From Prorocentrum cordatum (Eukaryota; Sar; Dinophyceae; Prorocentrales; Prorocentraceae): a stretch of 64,000 nucleotides of DNA. Location: contig CAUYUJ010001709.1 in NCBI GenBank assembly GCA_963575745.1, positions 1-64,000 on the forward strand. The letters run 5' to 3'. Shown here piece after piece: positions 32,370-41,587 of the stretch. The stretch's first letter is position 1, and the number at the start of each line of letters is the position of its first letter. The notes under the pieces are model-generated. The model had not been told where the DNA came from. It ran no database searches and was given only the letters and a program-made list of their open reading frames with translations. The translations under genes were made by a program, and so were the position numbers.

Positions 32370-32632
32370 CGTTGTCGTTGTTGTTGTTGGTGTTGGTTGT
32401 TATTGTTGTTGTTGTTGGTGGTGTTGGTGTTGTTGTTGTTGTTGTTGCTGTTGATGTTGTTGGTGTTGTTGTTGTTGTTGTTGTTGTTGTTGCTGTTGCT
32501 GTTGCTGTTGCTGTTGATGTGATTGTTGTTGGTGGTGTTGTTGTTGGTGTTGTTGCTGCTGTTGTTGTTGTTGCTGTTGTTGCTGATGTTGTTGTTGTTG
32601 GTGTTGTTGTTGCTGTTGCTGTTGTTGAAGAC
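32320..32632 (+). repeat. (GTT)n/(GCT)n microsatellite, about 310 bp
   Basis: GTT units with many GCT, GGT and GAT changes, directly joined to the family L module end, as expected of a repeat tail. Poly-Gln, poly-Val and poly-Leu frames are artefacts. Confidence 0.92.
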
Positions 32633-32712
32633 GGAGAAGAAGGATATTAATAATAAGAAACATAAGAAGAAGAGGGACGGGCGCAGAGCCCCGCCCCCCC
32701 CCCCCCCCCAAG

Positions 32713-32770
32713 CAACCAGCAACCCCCCAGGAGGGGCCTTCGGCCCTACTGGGGGGTTGCTGGGTTGCTG
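32713..32770. repeat. Hairpin AACCAGCAACCCCCCAG / CTGGGGGGTTGCTGG
   Basis: The two arms pair almost perfectly around GGGGCCTTCGGCCC (arms about 32714-32735 and 32748-32768). A second GGTTGCTGG follows. It may be a terminator-like fold or a remnant foldback element. Confidence 0.65.
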
Positions 32771-33000
32771 GTTCTGTGCCCCAGATTGGTGATCCTGGAG
32801 GCCCCTAGGAGTTCCTGGAGAGTTCTGGAGGCCTCTTGGGAATCCTGGCCTCTTGGGAGTTCTCGGACCTCTTGGGGCTTCTCTTCTGGCCGATTGAAAC
32901 GTTTCGGGATTCCGCCAGGGGCTTCTCTGGACGCTTTTCGGGGCTTCTCTGGAGGTTTCTGGGGGCTTCTTTGGGAGCCTTTTGGGGGTTCTCTGGTTGA
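32771..33000 (+). repeat. Degenerate CTTGGG-rich array, third copy
   Basis: GGCCTCTTGGGA, GGACCTCTTGGGGCTTCTCT and related words recur, as at 10600 and 15030. Confidence 0.55.
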
Positions 33001-33600
33001 GATAGAGGGGGAGGAGGAGGAGAAGGAGGAGGAGGAGAAGGAAGAGGAGGAAAAGGAGGAGAGGAGGAGGAGGGAGGAGGAGGAGGAGGAGGAGGAGGAG
33101 GAGGGAAGAGGATGAAGAGTTGGAACGGGAGGAGTAAAGGAAGGAAGAGGACAGCAAGGACGACGAGGAGGAGGATGAGGAAAACAGGAGGAGGAGGAGG
33201 AGGAGGGGGAGAGTAGGGGGCAGAGGAGGAGGAGGTGGGGGGAGCAGGAAGTGGAGGAGGAGGCGGCACGCGGAGGTTGGAGGAGGAGCAGGAGGAGAAG
33301 AACGAGGAGGAGGAGGTTTGAGCAGCTGGAGACCGAGAAGAACGAGGAGAAAAGCAATGAGGAGGAGGCGGAGGAGGAGGAGGAGGAGGAGGAGGAGGAA
33401 TCTAAGAAAAGGAAGAAGGAGGACAATCTGGAGGTGAAGGAGGAGGAGAAGGGAGTAGTAGGATGAGGGTCAGGCGGGCGAGGCGGAGGAGGAGTATGAG
33501 AAGAAGGAGGAGGACCAGGGGGACGAGGAGGACGAGGAGGATGAACATGAGGAGGAGGAACAGTCAGGAAGAGGACAAGGCGGAGGAGGATCTTCAGGAC
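33001..33600 (+). repeat. GGA-rich microsatellite region
   Basis: About 600 bp of GGA/GAA units with small interruptions. Open frames on either strand encode poly-Glu, poly-Arg or poly-Ser and are not genes. Confidence 0.88.
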
Positions 33601-34185
33601 CCCCTGGAGGACCCTTGGAGTTTTGTTTTCATTGGTTGCGAAGAACAGTCAACAAAAAGCTTGCTCCGAGACGGCCGAAGATAGCTTCGAAAATATTCCC
33701 GAGCCCGCCAAGACGGACCCAGCTAGCCTCCAGACGGTCCCAGACAGCTCAAGATAGCCTCAAGACGGCCCCTGGAGGTGTCCACGTGGCTTCCAAGAGG
33801 CCCTCAGGATCAGGATGCCCAAACCATTCACAAACCTGAGGAAAACCACACATGTCTGAGGGTCTCGCCTTTTCGCTCCCGAGAGGCCGCTGAGGCTTCA
33901 GGATAATCCGAGAATGGCCCTGTAGAAGCCCCAGTGAAGCCCAAGACGACGTGCCGACAAGGCGCTCGCAGTCACTTGTCGCCCATATCGCCCTCGATGG
34001 GTTCACCGAGGGGCAGGGAAGTTCGGATGCACCAATCTCTTTGTTCCCCTCTTGCCTTTCCCCCCTCGGCGTTCCTTCTTCCCTTCTTCAGTTTCCTCTT
34101 TGTATCTGTTTGCTCATTCTTGTGCTTCGCATGAGCTTTGGACTGTCGAGTGCATCAGTGCATCAGAGGAGGGGGAGGGGGGGAG
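33601..34185. other. Spacer with inverted CTTGGG-type words
   Basis: Words such as CCAGACGGTCCCAGACAGC and CAAGACGGCCCC at 33700-33790 are the reverse-strand form of the CTTGGG arrays. No gene recognised. Confidence 0.45.
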
Positions 34186-34240
34186 GGGAGGAGGAGGAGG
34201 AGGAGGAGGAGGAGGAGGAGGAGGAGGAGGAGGAGAAGGA
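34186..34240 (+). repeat. (GGA)n microsatellite
   Basis: A clean GGA tract ending in GAAGGAGG. Confidence 0.88.
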
Positions 34241-34550
34241 GGAGCCCCCAGCAGCCGATCTCCACGCGCGCACAGCCCCAGTCCTGCTGCAGTGGCCCCT
34301 CCCTCCCTCCCACCCCATCCCCTCCCCTCCGCCGCTGGCCGCCGCTGGACGCGCGGGAGCGCGCATGCGGCCAGCCCGTGGTGCTCGCCTCCCACTACTG
34401 GGGCGTGGAGACCCGCGAGGGGGCGCGGGACGACAGGGACCAGGAGGGCCCTCCCCGACTGCTCGTGAGTGGGGGAGGGAGGGGGGCAGGAGCAGGGCCG
34501 ACCACGACAATGTGTTTGTTGTGGGGTGCCAGGACGAAGGTTTTTTCCTG
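34241..34550. other. GC-rich spacer
   Basis: About 300 bp between GGA tracts with no recognised gene. Confidence 0.45.
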
Positions 34551-34552
34551 GA

Positions 34553-34584
<32 letters not shown>

Positions 34585-34690
34585 GAGGAGGAGGAGGAGG
34601 AGGAGGAGGAGGAGGAGGAGGACGAGGAGGAGGAGGAGGAGGAGGAGGAGGAGGACTGCAGGGAGGAGGGAGCAGGGAGGAGGGAGCAGG
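34551..34690 (+). repeat. (GGA)n microsatellite
   Basis: GGA units with a GAC interruption, then GGGAGCAGGGAGGA repeats. Confidence 0.9.
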
Positions 34691-34734
34691 GAGGGGCGAG
34701 GGACCAGCCAGGGACCAGCCAGGCACCACTCCGA

Positions 34735-34955
34735 CCCCTCCGGCTCGAGTCGATCCGATTCCGCTGGCCTTCCGACCCGATCCGACTTCGGGGCTCCGAG
34801 CGGGGCTCCGATGTCTCAGCGGAGGCCCACGCGCCTGCCGCCCTCCGCCGATGCGACTTTTCTCCCGACTCGGCTGCCGATTCCCGTCGATCCGAATCGC
34901 TTCGATCGCCGACCCGACTGGTCCATGCGATTCTGGGCTCCCCTGCCTCGAGGAG
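34735..34955 (+). repeat. Dispersed repeat R4, copy 2
   Basis: Same word order as 18170-18405: CGATCCGATT, CCCGACTCGGCTGCCGATT, GATCGCCGACCCGAC, then a TGGGCTCCCCTGCC ending. It lies between two GGA tracts. Confidence 0.62.
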
Positions 34956-35082
34956 GAGGAGGAGGAGGAGGAGGAGGAGGAGGAGGAGGAGGAGGGAGGA
35001 GGGAGGAGGGAGGAGGGAGGAGGGAGGAGGGAGGAGGAGAAGGAGGAGGAGGAGGAGGAGGAGGAGGAGGAGGAGGAGGAGG
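34956..35082 (+). repeat. GGA tract with 7-bp GGAGGGA units
   Basis: Pure GGA flanks a short array of GGAGGGA units (about 34990-35035). Confidence 0.9.
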
Positions 35083-35368
35083 TCGGAGGAGGACCCATAC
35101 CGCTACCCTGGCCTCGTTGGCCCCTTTTTGGGGGGCCTCCGCGGACGCCCTCGTCGCCTCCGCTGAATTCGCCGCGCCATTCTGGTTAGAACGCACCCTT
35201 GGAGAGGTCCGGTGTCGGTACCTTTTTAGTTTCTCCAGTACCTTCCTGCCCTCCAGCTGGCGCCGAATGCTCGAGGAAGGAGGGAGGTCGGGAGCCTTGA
35301 GACGGGGGTCAATGCCAGCGGGGGTCAGCCAGAGCGCTGGACCTTGCAGGATCCCGAACAGCCAGGGC

Positions 35369-35474
35369 TGCACTGACCCGGACTAGAGCGCAGGATCCTG
35401 CAGGAGCCTGCAGGAACTTGAAGGATCCCGCAAAGCTCAACTGACCCAGGTTTGGATTGACCCGGGTCAGTGCA
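35369..35474. repeat. Small foldback (TGCACTGACCCGG ends), ~106 bp
   Basis: TGCACTGACCCGG at the left and CCGGGTCAGTGCA at the right are perfect inverted repeats. Inside are repeated CAGGATCCTGCAGGAGC-type words. It may be a miniature element of its own. One copy seen. Confidence 0.6.
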
Positions 35475-36632
35475 TCCCCGAGGAGTCGATCAGCAATGTG
35501 TTATCTCGGCCACTCGATCCCTTGTTGGATCCCTGCTCCATGAAGTGAGGACCGGCAGGCATTGCAGCGCAGACTACGAGAGCCCAAGGACAAAATCCAA
35601 GACAGAGCTGCTAGTTAACGGTTGGGTGGAAATAGCACGCGCACAGTGCATTGTGAGTTTTGCCGAGAATCGTCTATGCTAGGCTCTGGTCCATGTGAGC
35701 CATGCCGTGGCCTGTTCCGTGTCAATCAGCAGCAGACTACCGGAGGGTTCTGCTGCTTGCTGGCTCTGGCTATGTTTCTCTCTCCCTCTCTCCCTCTCTC
35801 TCTCTCTCACTTTCTTGCCTGCCGTCGTCGCCAGAGGAGGAGCCAGAGCCCCGGAAACTAGGACTTTGCAAATCAGAATTTTTCCAGATCCAGTGGAAGA
35901 GAACGAAGAATGGATAATGCTTCGCCGCGACTGCAGTTTTCTCGGGCGTGCCAAGTTTACCAAAGTCCCCTTCTACGGGGCCCTGAAGGAGGAGAGTGGA
36001 AGGTGGAGGAGGAGGAAGAGACTGCGATTACGAGTAACAATGACAACATTGCTACTGATGGTGACGATGATCCAGCGCACCCTGACAAGCGTCAGGAGGA
36101 ACACCTCGCCCGCAGCTGCGTCCCGCACAGCGCCTCCGTACTGTGGGTTGCGCAGGAAACGGGCTGCACCTAACACGGCACCAACACCGCAACGTGCAGT
36201 CCAGCGCAACGTTCTGCACCCCGTCGACACTGCCCCTGATGGGCCCACGCCCGCACCCCGCAGGCATGATCCATGCGCCCTGCGCCCACCCTGTGGGCGC
36301 AGGGCGCGCGCCCACCATGGCATGACCACCATCCCGCCCTGCGCCCACCATGGCATGACGCGCCCTGGAGCCCCCGAGCTCCAGCACGCGCCATGTGGGC
36401 GCCCAGCACGCGGCCAGGACGCCCAACAGGGCCGCAGGGCCCAGCGAACCACCGGGGTCGCGCGACCTACGCCGAGCGGAAGCGAGGCCCCCCGAGCTGC
36501 TCCGTCGAGGAGGCGGGCAGGGAGCGGAGACGGCGGTCCCACTCTCGGCGGCCGCCCTCGAGCGGACGGCCGCAGGAGATCCCCCCGCCCTGGGGCGAGG
36601 AGCGGGGTCCCGCCCTCTCGGCGCCGAAGATG
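35475..36632. other. About 1.15 kb without a recognised gene
   Basis: A CT tract lies at about 35778-35812, and GCGCCCACCATGGCATGAC is duplicated at about 36308 and 36341. The longest + frame (427 codons, 35695-36978) depends on GGA tracts and shows no domain. Confidence 0.5.
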
Positions 36633-36748
36633 TGCAAGGAGGAGGAGGAGGAGGAGGAGGAGGAGGAAGGAGGAGGAGGAGGAGGGAGGAGGAGGGAGGA
36701 GGAAGGAGGAGGAGGAGGAGGGAGGAGGAGGGAGGAGGAGGAGGCAGA
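36633..36748 (+). repeat. (GGA)n microsatellite
   Basis: GGA units mixed with GGAGGGA and GGAAGGA. Confidence 0.9.
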
Positions 36749-36804
36749 GCGTTCTGGGACGCTCTCAGAGCGTTCCCGAGCGCTTCGAGAAGGCCGCGGT
36801 GCCC

Positions 36805-36915
36805 GATGCAGTGGAGGCCCATGCCAAGAAGCACCCTGCTTGCCTCCAGGGTGCCCTGGGTGTCTTGGGTTTCGAGGGTGTCTCTATGGTTTCACCACTT
36901 ACCCTGGCGAAGAAC
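36805..36915 (+). repeat. Segment with conserved HAKKHPA peptide frame (R6), copy 1
   Basis: The frame VEAHAKKHPACLQGAL and then LGFEG is matched at 61715-61830 by VETHAKQHPAFLQGAL and LGFDG. Over 26 codons 18 residues agree, no gap is needed, and at least three of the codon changes are synonymous. Flanking residues do not match. I do not recognise the peptide. It may be a relic exon or part of a mobile element. Confidence 0.45.
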
Positions 36916-36979
36916 CCAAACCATGGTACACGAATGGCCACAAGTCGCAGGAACGCTCAATGCGCACGAACGCACTGAA

Positions 36980-38065
36980 GGATCTCGGTGGAGCTCCCTA
37001 TGGTGCCACGAAGCGTGTGAGGGGTGTGCCGAGATGCACTGGGGTACGCATGCGAACCCTGCCACTGGGACATTCGGTGGAGCTCCCAATAAGGCCACGA
37101 GACGTGTGAGTGTTGTGCCGAGATGGACCCGGGTACGCATGCGAGGCTTGCCACTACAGCTTTCGGTGGAGCGCCCTATGGGGCCACTAAACGTGTGAGG
37201 GGTGTGCCGAAATGGACCCCGGTACGCATGCGAACCCTGCCACTGGAGCCTTCTGTGGAGCTCCCTATGGTGCCACGAAACGTGTGAGGGGTGTGCCGAG
37301 ATGGACCTGGGTACGCATGCGAACCCTGCCACTGGGGCCTTTGGTAGAGGTCCCAATGGGGCCACGAAACGTGTGAGGGGCGTGCCGACATTACCCAGGT
37401 ACGTATGCGAACTTTGCCACTTCAGCTTTCGGTGGAGCTCCCTATGGGGTCACCCAACGTGTGAGGGGTGTGCCGAAATGGACCGGGTATGCATGCGAAC
37501 CCTGCCGCTGGAGCCTTCGGTTGAGCTCCCTTTGGTGTCACGAAACGTGTGAGGGTTGTGCCGACATGGATCCAGTACGCATCTGAACCCTGCCACTGGA
37601 GCCTTCGGTGGAGCTCCCAATGGGGCCACGAAACGTGGGAGGGGCGTGCCGAAATTACCCAGGTACATATGCGAACCCTGCCACTGGAGCCTTCGGTGGA
37701 GCTCCCAATGGGGCAACGAAGCGTGTCAGTGTTGTACCGAGATGGACCCGGTACGCATGCGAGGCCTGCCACTGGAGCCTTCGGTGAAGATCTCTATGGT
37801 GCCACGAAACGTGTGAGGGGTGTGCCGAGATGGACCCGGGTACGCATGCGAGGCCTGCCATTGGGGCCTTCGGCGGAGCTCCCTGTGGGGCCACGAGCCG
37901 TGTAAAGGGTTCACCGAAATGAGGGCGGAACTGCATTCTGGGGCCGCGAAACGTGTGAGGGGTGCACCGGAATAAGAGGTGGAGCTGCATGCGAGGCCTG
38001 CCACTGCGGCCTTCGGTGGAGCTCCCTCTGAGGCCACGAAAAGTGTGAGGGGCGCGCCGAAACTA
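36980..38065 (+). repeat. ~89-bp satellite, about 12 copies
   Basis: The unit contains ACGCATGCGA, CCTGCCACTGGAGCCTTCGG, TGGAGCTCCCTATGGGGCCA, CGAAACGTGTGAGGGGTGTG and a CCGAGATGGACC-like word. Units diverge by a few percent to about 15%. Its core (ACTGGAGCCTTCGGTGGAGC and TCCCTATGGGGCCACGAA) is shared, on the opposite strand, with the satellite at 55171-56240. Confidence 0.9.
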
Positions 38066-38655
38066 TGATGATAATGACGATGGTGGTGATGATGATGGTG
38101 GCGGTTGTGATGGGAATTGGGAAAGGGAAGATGAGGAGGAAGCGGAGGGAAGAGTGAGGAGGAACATGAGAGGAGGGAGGAGGGGGAGGAGGAAGGAGGA
38201 GGAAGGAGACGCGAGGCGCTGCGGATTCAGCACGACGACCCAACTCACGGGAGGGTGGGGAAGAGCCAGGGACCTCTTGGGGCCTCGGGGTTGGGTGTCT
38301 TGGGGAAGGCCTCCTGTGGTGGGCCTCCTGCTGCACACCCTCCAGCGCCGCGGCGTCTCCGAGATTTCCGCTGTGCCCTCGTCCGGCTCTGGTCTCCAAA
38401 ACTGTGGCGGCGCGACGCCCAAAAAGAGAAGTCCCCCAAACGTTCCTCGTCCCCTTCTGCGCCGCCTCCTCCTCCTCCTCCTCCTCCTCCTCCTCCTCCT
38501 CCTTCGTCCTGGCTTCTTTCCCAGGGGAGGAGGCAGGCGGAGGGGGCCCGCCGCTGGCCGGGAGGGCCCGCCGGCAGGAGGCCGGCGAGGGGGAGGCCCG
38601 GGCGGCGGCGGCCGCCGCCGCAGCTGCCGAGGCTGGCGGGGGCCTCTCTCGCCCA
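38066..38655. other. Spacer with GAT-type and TCC repeats
   Basis: GATGGTGATGATG words lie at 38066-38110, and a TCC tract at about 38462-38505. No gene recognised. Confidence 0.5.
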
Positions 38656-38752
38656 GCGCGTTCCACTACTCGCAAAGTTCCTACTCTCGGGTCGGGCGAG
38701 AGGGGGGGTTTGGCACTTTGCGATATCCTTTTCCTTCTTCCTGCATCACACT

Positions 38753-38888
38753 GCCCTCGAGTCCCCCGGTCCTTCCATCCCCCTTCCCATACTCGAAGGG
38801 TGCCTGTCGTACCAGTCCCGCCGCCTGTTCGGACTCCCGGACCACCCGCGTTCGCCGTGAATGGAGGAGAAGAACATCGTGCCATCAA
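38753..38888 (+). repeat. Dispersed repeat R3, copy 2
   Basis: Matches 8365-8500 at about 90% by eye, and lies inside the composite element. Confidence 0.62.
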
Positions 38889-39119
38889 ATTCGGGTCCTC
38901 TCTCACCCAGCGCGTTCCACTACGGTAGGTTTGCGTCGTGTCGACCAGCGGCGACCCCAGCGCGGACGTTCAAGGTTGAACGCCGGCGGCGACCCAGAAT
39001 CGATCGATGTTGAACGATCGGACGTTGCGGCAGCGGCCGATCGTTCAAGGTTGAACGATCCCTGCAGTGTCAAAAACCAACGCTGGGGTCAAAAACCACC
39101 ACTCGCAAAGTGCCTACTC

Positions 39120-39316
39120 TCGGGTCGGGCGAAAGGGGGGGGTTTGGGAAAGGGGGGGTTACGAAATCTGCTGCATGCAGCTGGTTTCGGCCCCACCGAG
39201 GGGCCCGTTCCTCGATACATAGCCGCCGCCTGCGCCGGGAGGCGCCGGGGAAATCAGCTACGTGAGCTGATTCTGAACCCCCCCCTTTTGCTATCCCCCC
39301 CTTTCGCCCGACCCGA
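39120..39316 (+). mobile_element. MITE-like foldback element, family P, copy 2 with TACTC target duplication
   Basis: Starts TCGGGTCGGGCGAAAGG and ends CCTTTCGCCCGACCCGA in inverted order, 197 bp, the same length as copy 1. TACTC directly precedes it (39115-39119) and directly follows it (39317-39321). That is the 5-bp target duplication expected of a cut-and-paste insertion. Confidence 0.88.
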
Positions 39317-39457
39317 TACTCGCAAACGTCCGAAAAACATAGGTCTGCTCCGGTGCAAAGTATCGCAGATCCCCCGCGCCGGATCCAGGTCATTTGCGAG
39401 TAGATACTTTGCGAGTAGTGGAACGCGCCCGTCTACTCTCTTCGCTCCGCGATGGCC

Positions 39458-39635
39458 TCAAGTCGGGCGTGTCCCTCTAAGATCTACGTACCACATGGGG
39501 AATATTCCATCCAGAACAGTCAAAAGATAGTCGGGGGACGATTGCTCGATCGTTTGTGGATCAGTTCTGAGTATGTTCGGGGTTTGTTCCACTTCTCTTC
39601 CAAAATCCGCCTGTAGGAGGACATGCCCGACCTAA
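39458..39635. mobile_element. MITE-like foldback element, family T, copy 3
   Basis: Left end TCAAGTCGGGCGTGTCCCTC, right end CCTGTAGGAGGACATGCCCG followed by ACCTAA. The interior holds a CAAAAGATAGTCGGG word similar to copy 1. Confidence 0.68.
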
Positions 39636-40175
39636 CGATAGCCTCTTGCTCCTGCTGCTCGCCGAGGAGGAGCAAAAGGACTCCGATGCAGCTGCGCGTC
39701 CTGGAGAGGCCTCGTCGTCACGGCTGGATTCTCCTTGAGACGCTTGGTCAGGACGCACCCAAGGAGAGGTCCGGGGAGTTTCCCCTCTTCCTCCTCCCCC
39801 TCCCCCCCCCTCTCTCTCGTTCCCCCGCCCCCCTCATTCCGACTCTTGCAGTCTCTTCCTCCGTCTCCTTCCCGCCATCGTCGACGCCCCCCATGTTTTT
39901 CATCCGCATCCTCCTTCCCCTCTACTCTCCATCCGTGGAATTCCAAGACAGCAAATTGCACGCGATCATTTGTTGCGGTTGCACATTTGTATTCGGCGGC
40001 TTAGGGGTTCAGCGTCAGGATATATTCCAAGCTCTTGGGTTCGGAACCCATACTACATAGTTTACCTCATGTGTCCATCGGCCCCTCGCCTGACTGCTGC
40101 CGCGCCGTTGCAGAATTGTTGTGTCTGTAACCCCTTTCGGTCAAGCTTTTTCCCGGACCAGGCTCCGAGCAGTGC
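39636..40175. other. Spacer without a recognised gene
   Basis: Pyrimidine-rich at 39780-39880, otherwise unremarkable. It ends at the retroelement. Confidence 0.45.
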
Positions 40176-40480
40176 ATGGCAGGGCTGCTGCCGGGCGCCC
40201 TGGCCGGGCTGGCGCAGGTGGGCGGGCAGTCGAGCCTTCTCTGCCTCTCGCGCTGTCCGTTTGTGCCGGCCTGCCCGCCCTGCCCCCAGTGCCCAGCGTG
40301 CCCTGGGGCTCCGCCCAACCCGCCCTCGCCGCTGTCCAGCGGCGGGCTGGGGTCGTGGGCGTGGCTGCTCTGCGAGGGGTGCTTCTTCTTCACCGGCTTG
40401 GCGCTGGGGACGTGGCTGACGCCGACGCGGGTGGTGGTGCAGCCGGCGCCGAAGGATGGTGGAGCTCAGCCATCGGCTGA
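40176..40480 (+). pseudogene. Retroelement leader ORF: Cys/Pro-rich segment and membrane-like helix
   Basis: From ATG 40176 the frame gives a Gly/Ala-rich start, then a CPFVPACPPCPQCPACPG cluster (six Cys, CxxCP spacing), and then a hydrophobic stretch GSWAWLLCEGCFFFTGLALG. The frame then continues without known features past the start of the next reading frame at 40456. I recall similar Cys-Pro repeats followed by a hydrophobic stretch just upstream of polyproteins of this kind in dinoflagellates. The function is unknown, and the Cys cluster could bind metal. Confidence that it belongs to the element is moderate. Confidence 0.5.
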
Positions 40481-41587
40481 GGGCGTGGGCCTTCGTGCTG
40501 TACAACCACGGAGCCCCGCCTCGCATATGGCACCAACGGCGAGTGTTGGGGGTGGTGGAGTCGTCGGAGACTACCGTGCTGGTGTATACGCCAGACGACG
40601 ACGTCTACAGCGAGATGTTGCTGGACCTCGACAGCCAGCAGGACGTGTCCGCCGTGCGGTTCTCGGACCGCCGCTGGCCTCCTCCTGGCGGCGTTCCTCT
40701 GGCGGAGTGCTACCGCTTCGGGGCCGACCTGGGGGCGGCAGACTTGGCGGCCCGGGAGGCCGAGGCCGTGGGGTCGGCGAGCAAGATCTACGTGGCGCGG
40801 GAGAGGGCCAACGGTCGCCCCGCGGTGCCTCCTCCAGGAGGCGCCCTGAAGCTGCTGGCGGGGATCCTGGCCGAGGGCGGGCCCGCCGCCGGCGGGAGGA
40901 CCCGAGGAGGAGGGGCCAACCGCGCCGCCAGGCTCGGACGCGCGCGTTCTGGACCTGCAGATGGTGGAGGTGCCCGAGGGCTCGCCCGCAGCCCGCCGTC
41001 GCCGTCCATGGCGCGACGTGGCGATGATGTTCTCGGTGGTTCAGTTCAGCGACTGGTCGATTTCAGGTCCCAGGACAGTGGCCTGGTGCGCTGCCTTCAT
41101 CAACAGGCGAGGCGGTGGCCCCACCGACCACCATCTGTTCTTCAAGCAGGTCTACGGGCTCACGAAGACCGACCGGGGCGTGGACGCGCACGGGGTGATC
41201 CTTCGGATGCTGGAGGAGGCGGGCTGCCGCGACGGCCTCGACGTGACCAATGCGGCGGCCCTGGAGGCGGCGATGCGCCACGCTCAGCTCGTCGAGCATG
41301 TGGCTCAGGACGCCGCCGGCAGCGGCAAGGGCAAGGGCAAGCAGGGCAAGGGCGGAGGGTTCCAGGACCGGATTGGCCCCGTGGGTGAGGCGTCCGTCTT
41401 CCTGAGCGCCCACCGCGACACGGATGAGGCGATGATCGCCCCGGACCTCCTCGACTACGTCGCGAAGGAGGTGGAGCGGGACGCGTCGGTCATGAAGCAG
41501 GTCAGGAAGGCGAGGGAGGAGCGTCGCCTGCACGTCTCGCATCAGCAGCCGGGCAGAGCCCCGAAGAGCCAGCAGGAGCAGGGGTGA
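40456..41587 (+). pseudogene. Retroelement polyprotein, N-terminal domains (frameshifted)
   Basis: From ATG 40456 (frame 1) the reading is LRAWAFVLYNHG, then VLVYTPDDDVYSEMLLDL and GVPLAECYRF. At about 40870-40900 the sense moves to frame 2, which is open to 41587: SDARVLDLQ, RPWRDVAMMF, DWSISGPRTVAWCAAFINR, DHHLFFKQVYGL, a Lys/Gly-rich linker, and a final RKAREERRL helix. This order (TPDxDVY, GPRT, HH, RKA-rich end, then RT) is what I associate with a widespread dinoflagellate retroelement family of uncertain class. The role of these domains is not known to me, and a gag-like role is a guess. The single shift could be decay, programmed frameshifting or a sequencing error. Confidence 0.65.

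Larger units (their letters stand above)
38656..39428. mobile_element. Composite element with perfect 22-bp terminal inverted repeats
   Basis: GCGCGTTCCACTACTCGCAA(AG) at 38656-38677 is mirrored exactly by the sequence at 39407-39428. Inside are a partial family P left end (38688), dispersed repeat R3, a partial repeat of the terminus (about 38907-38923), small GTTGAACGATCGG dyads (39011-39056), and a full family P element (39120-39316). The unit is 773 bp and has no coding capacity. It looks like a nested cluster that could move as one unit. Confidence 0.7.

Noticed and set aside
33951-35189. 412-codon + frame as a gene
   Set aside because: Frame continuity comes from GGA tracts. The non-repetitive parts match dispersed repeat R4.
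35695-36978. 427-codon + frame as a gene
   Set aside because: It crosses a CT tract and a GGA tract, with low-complexity translation and no recognised domain.
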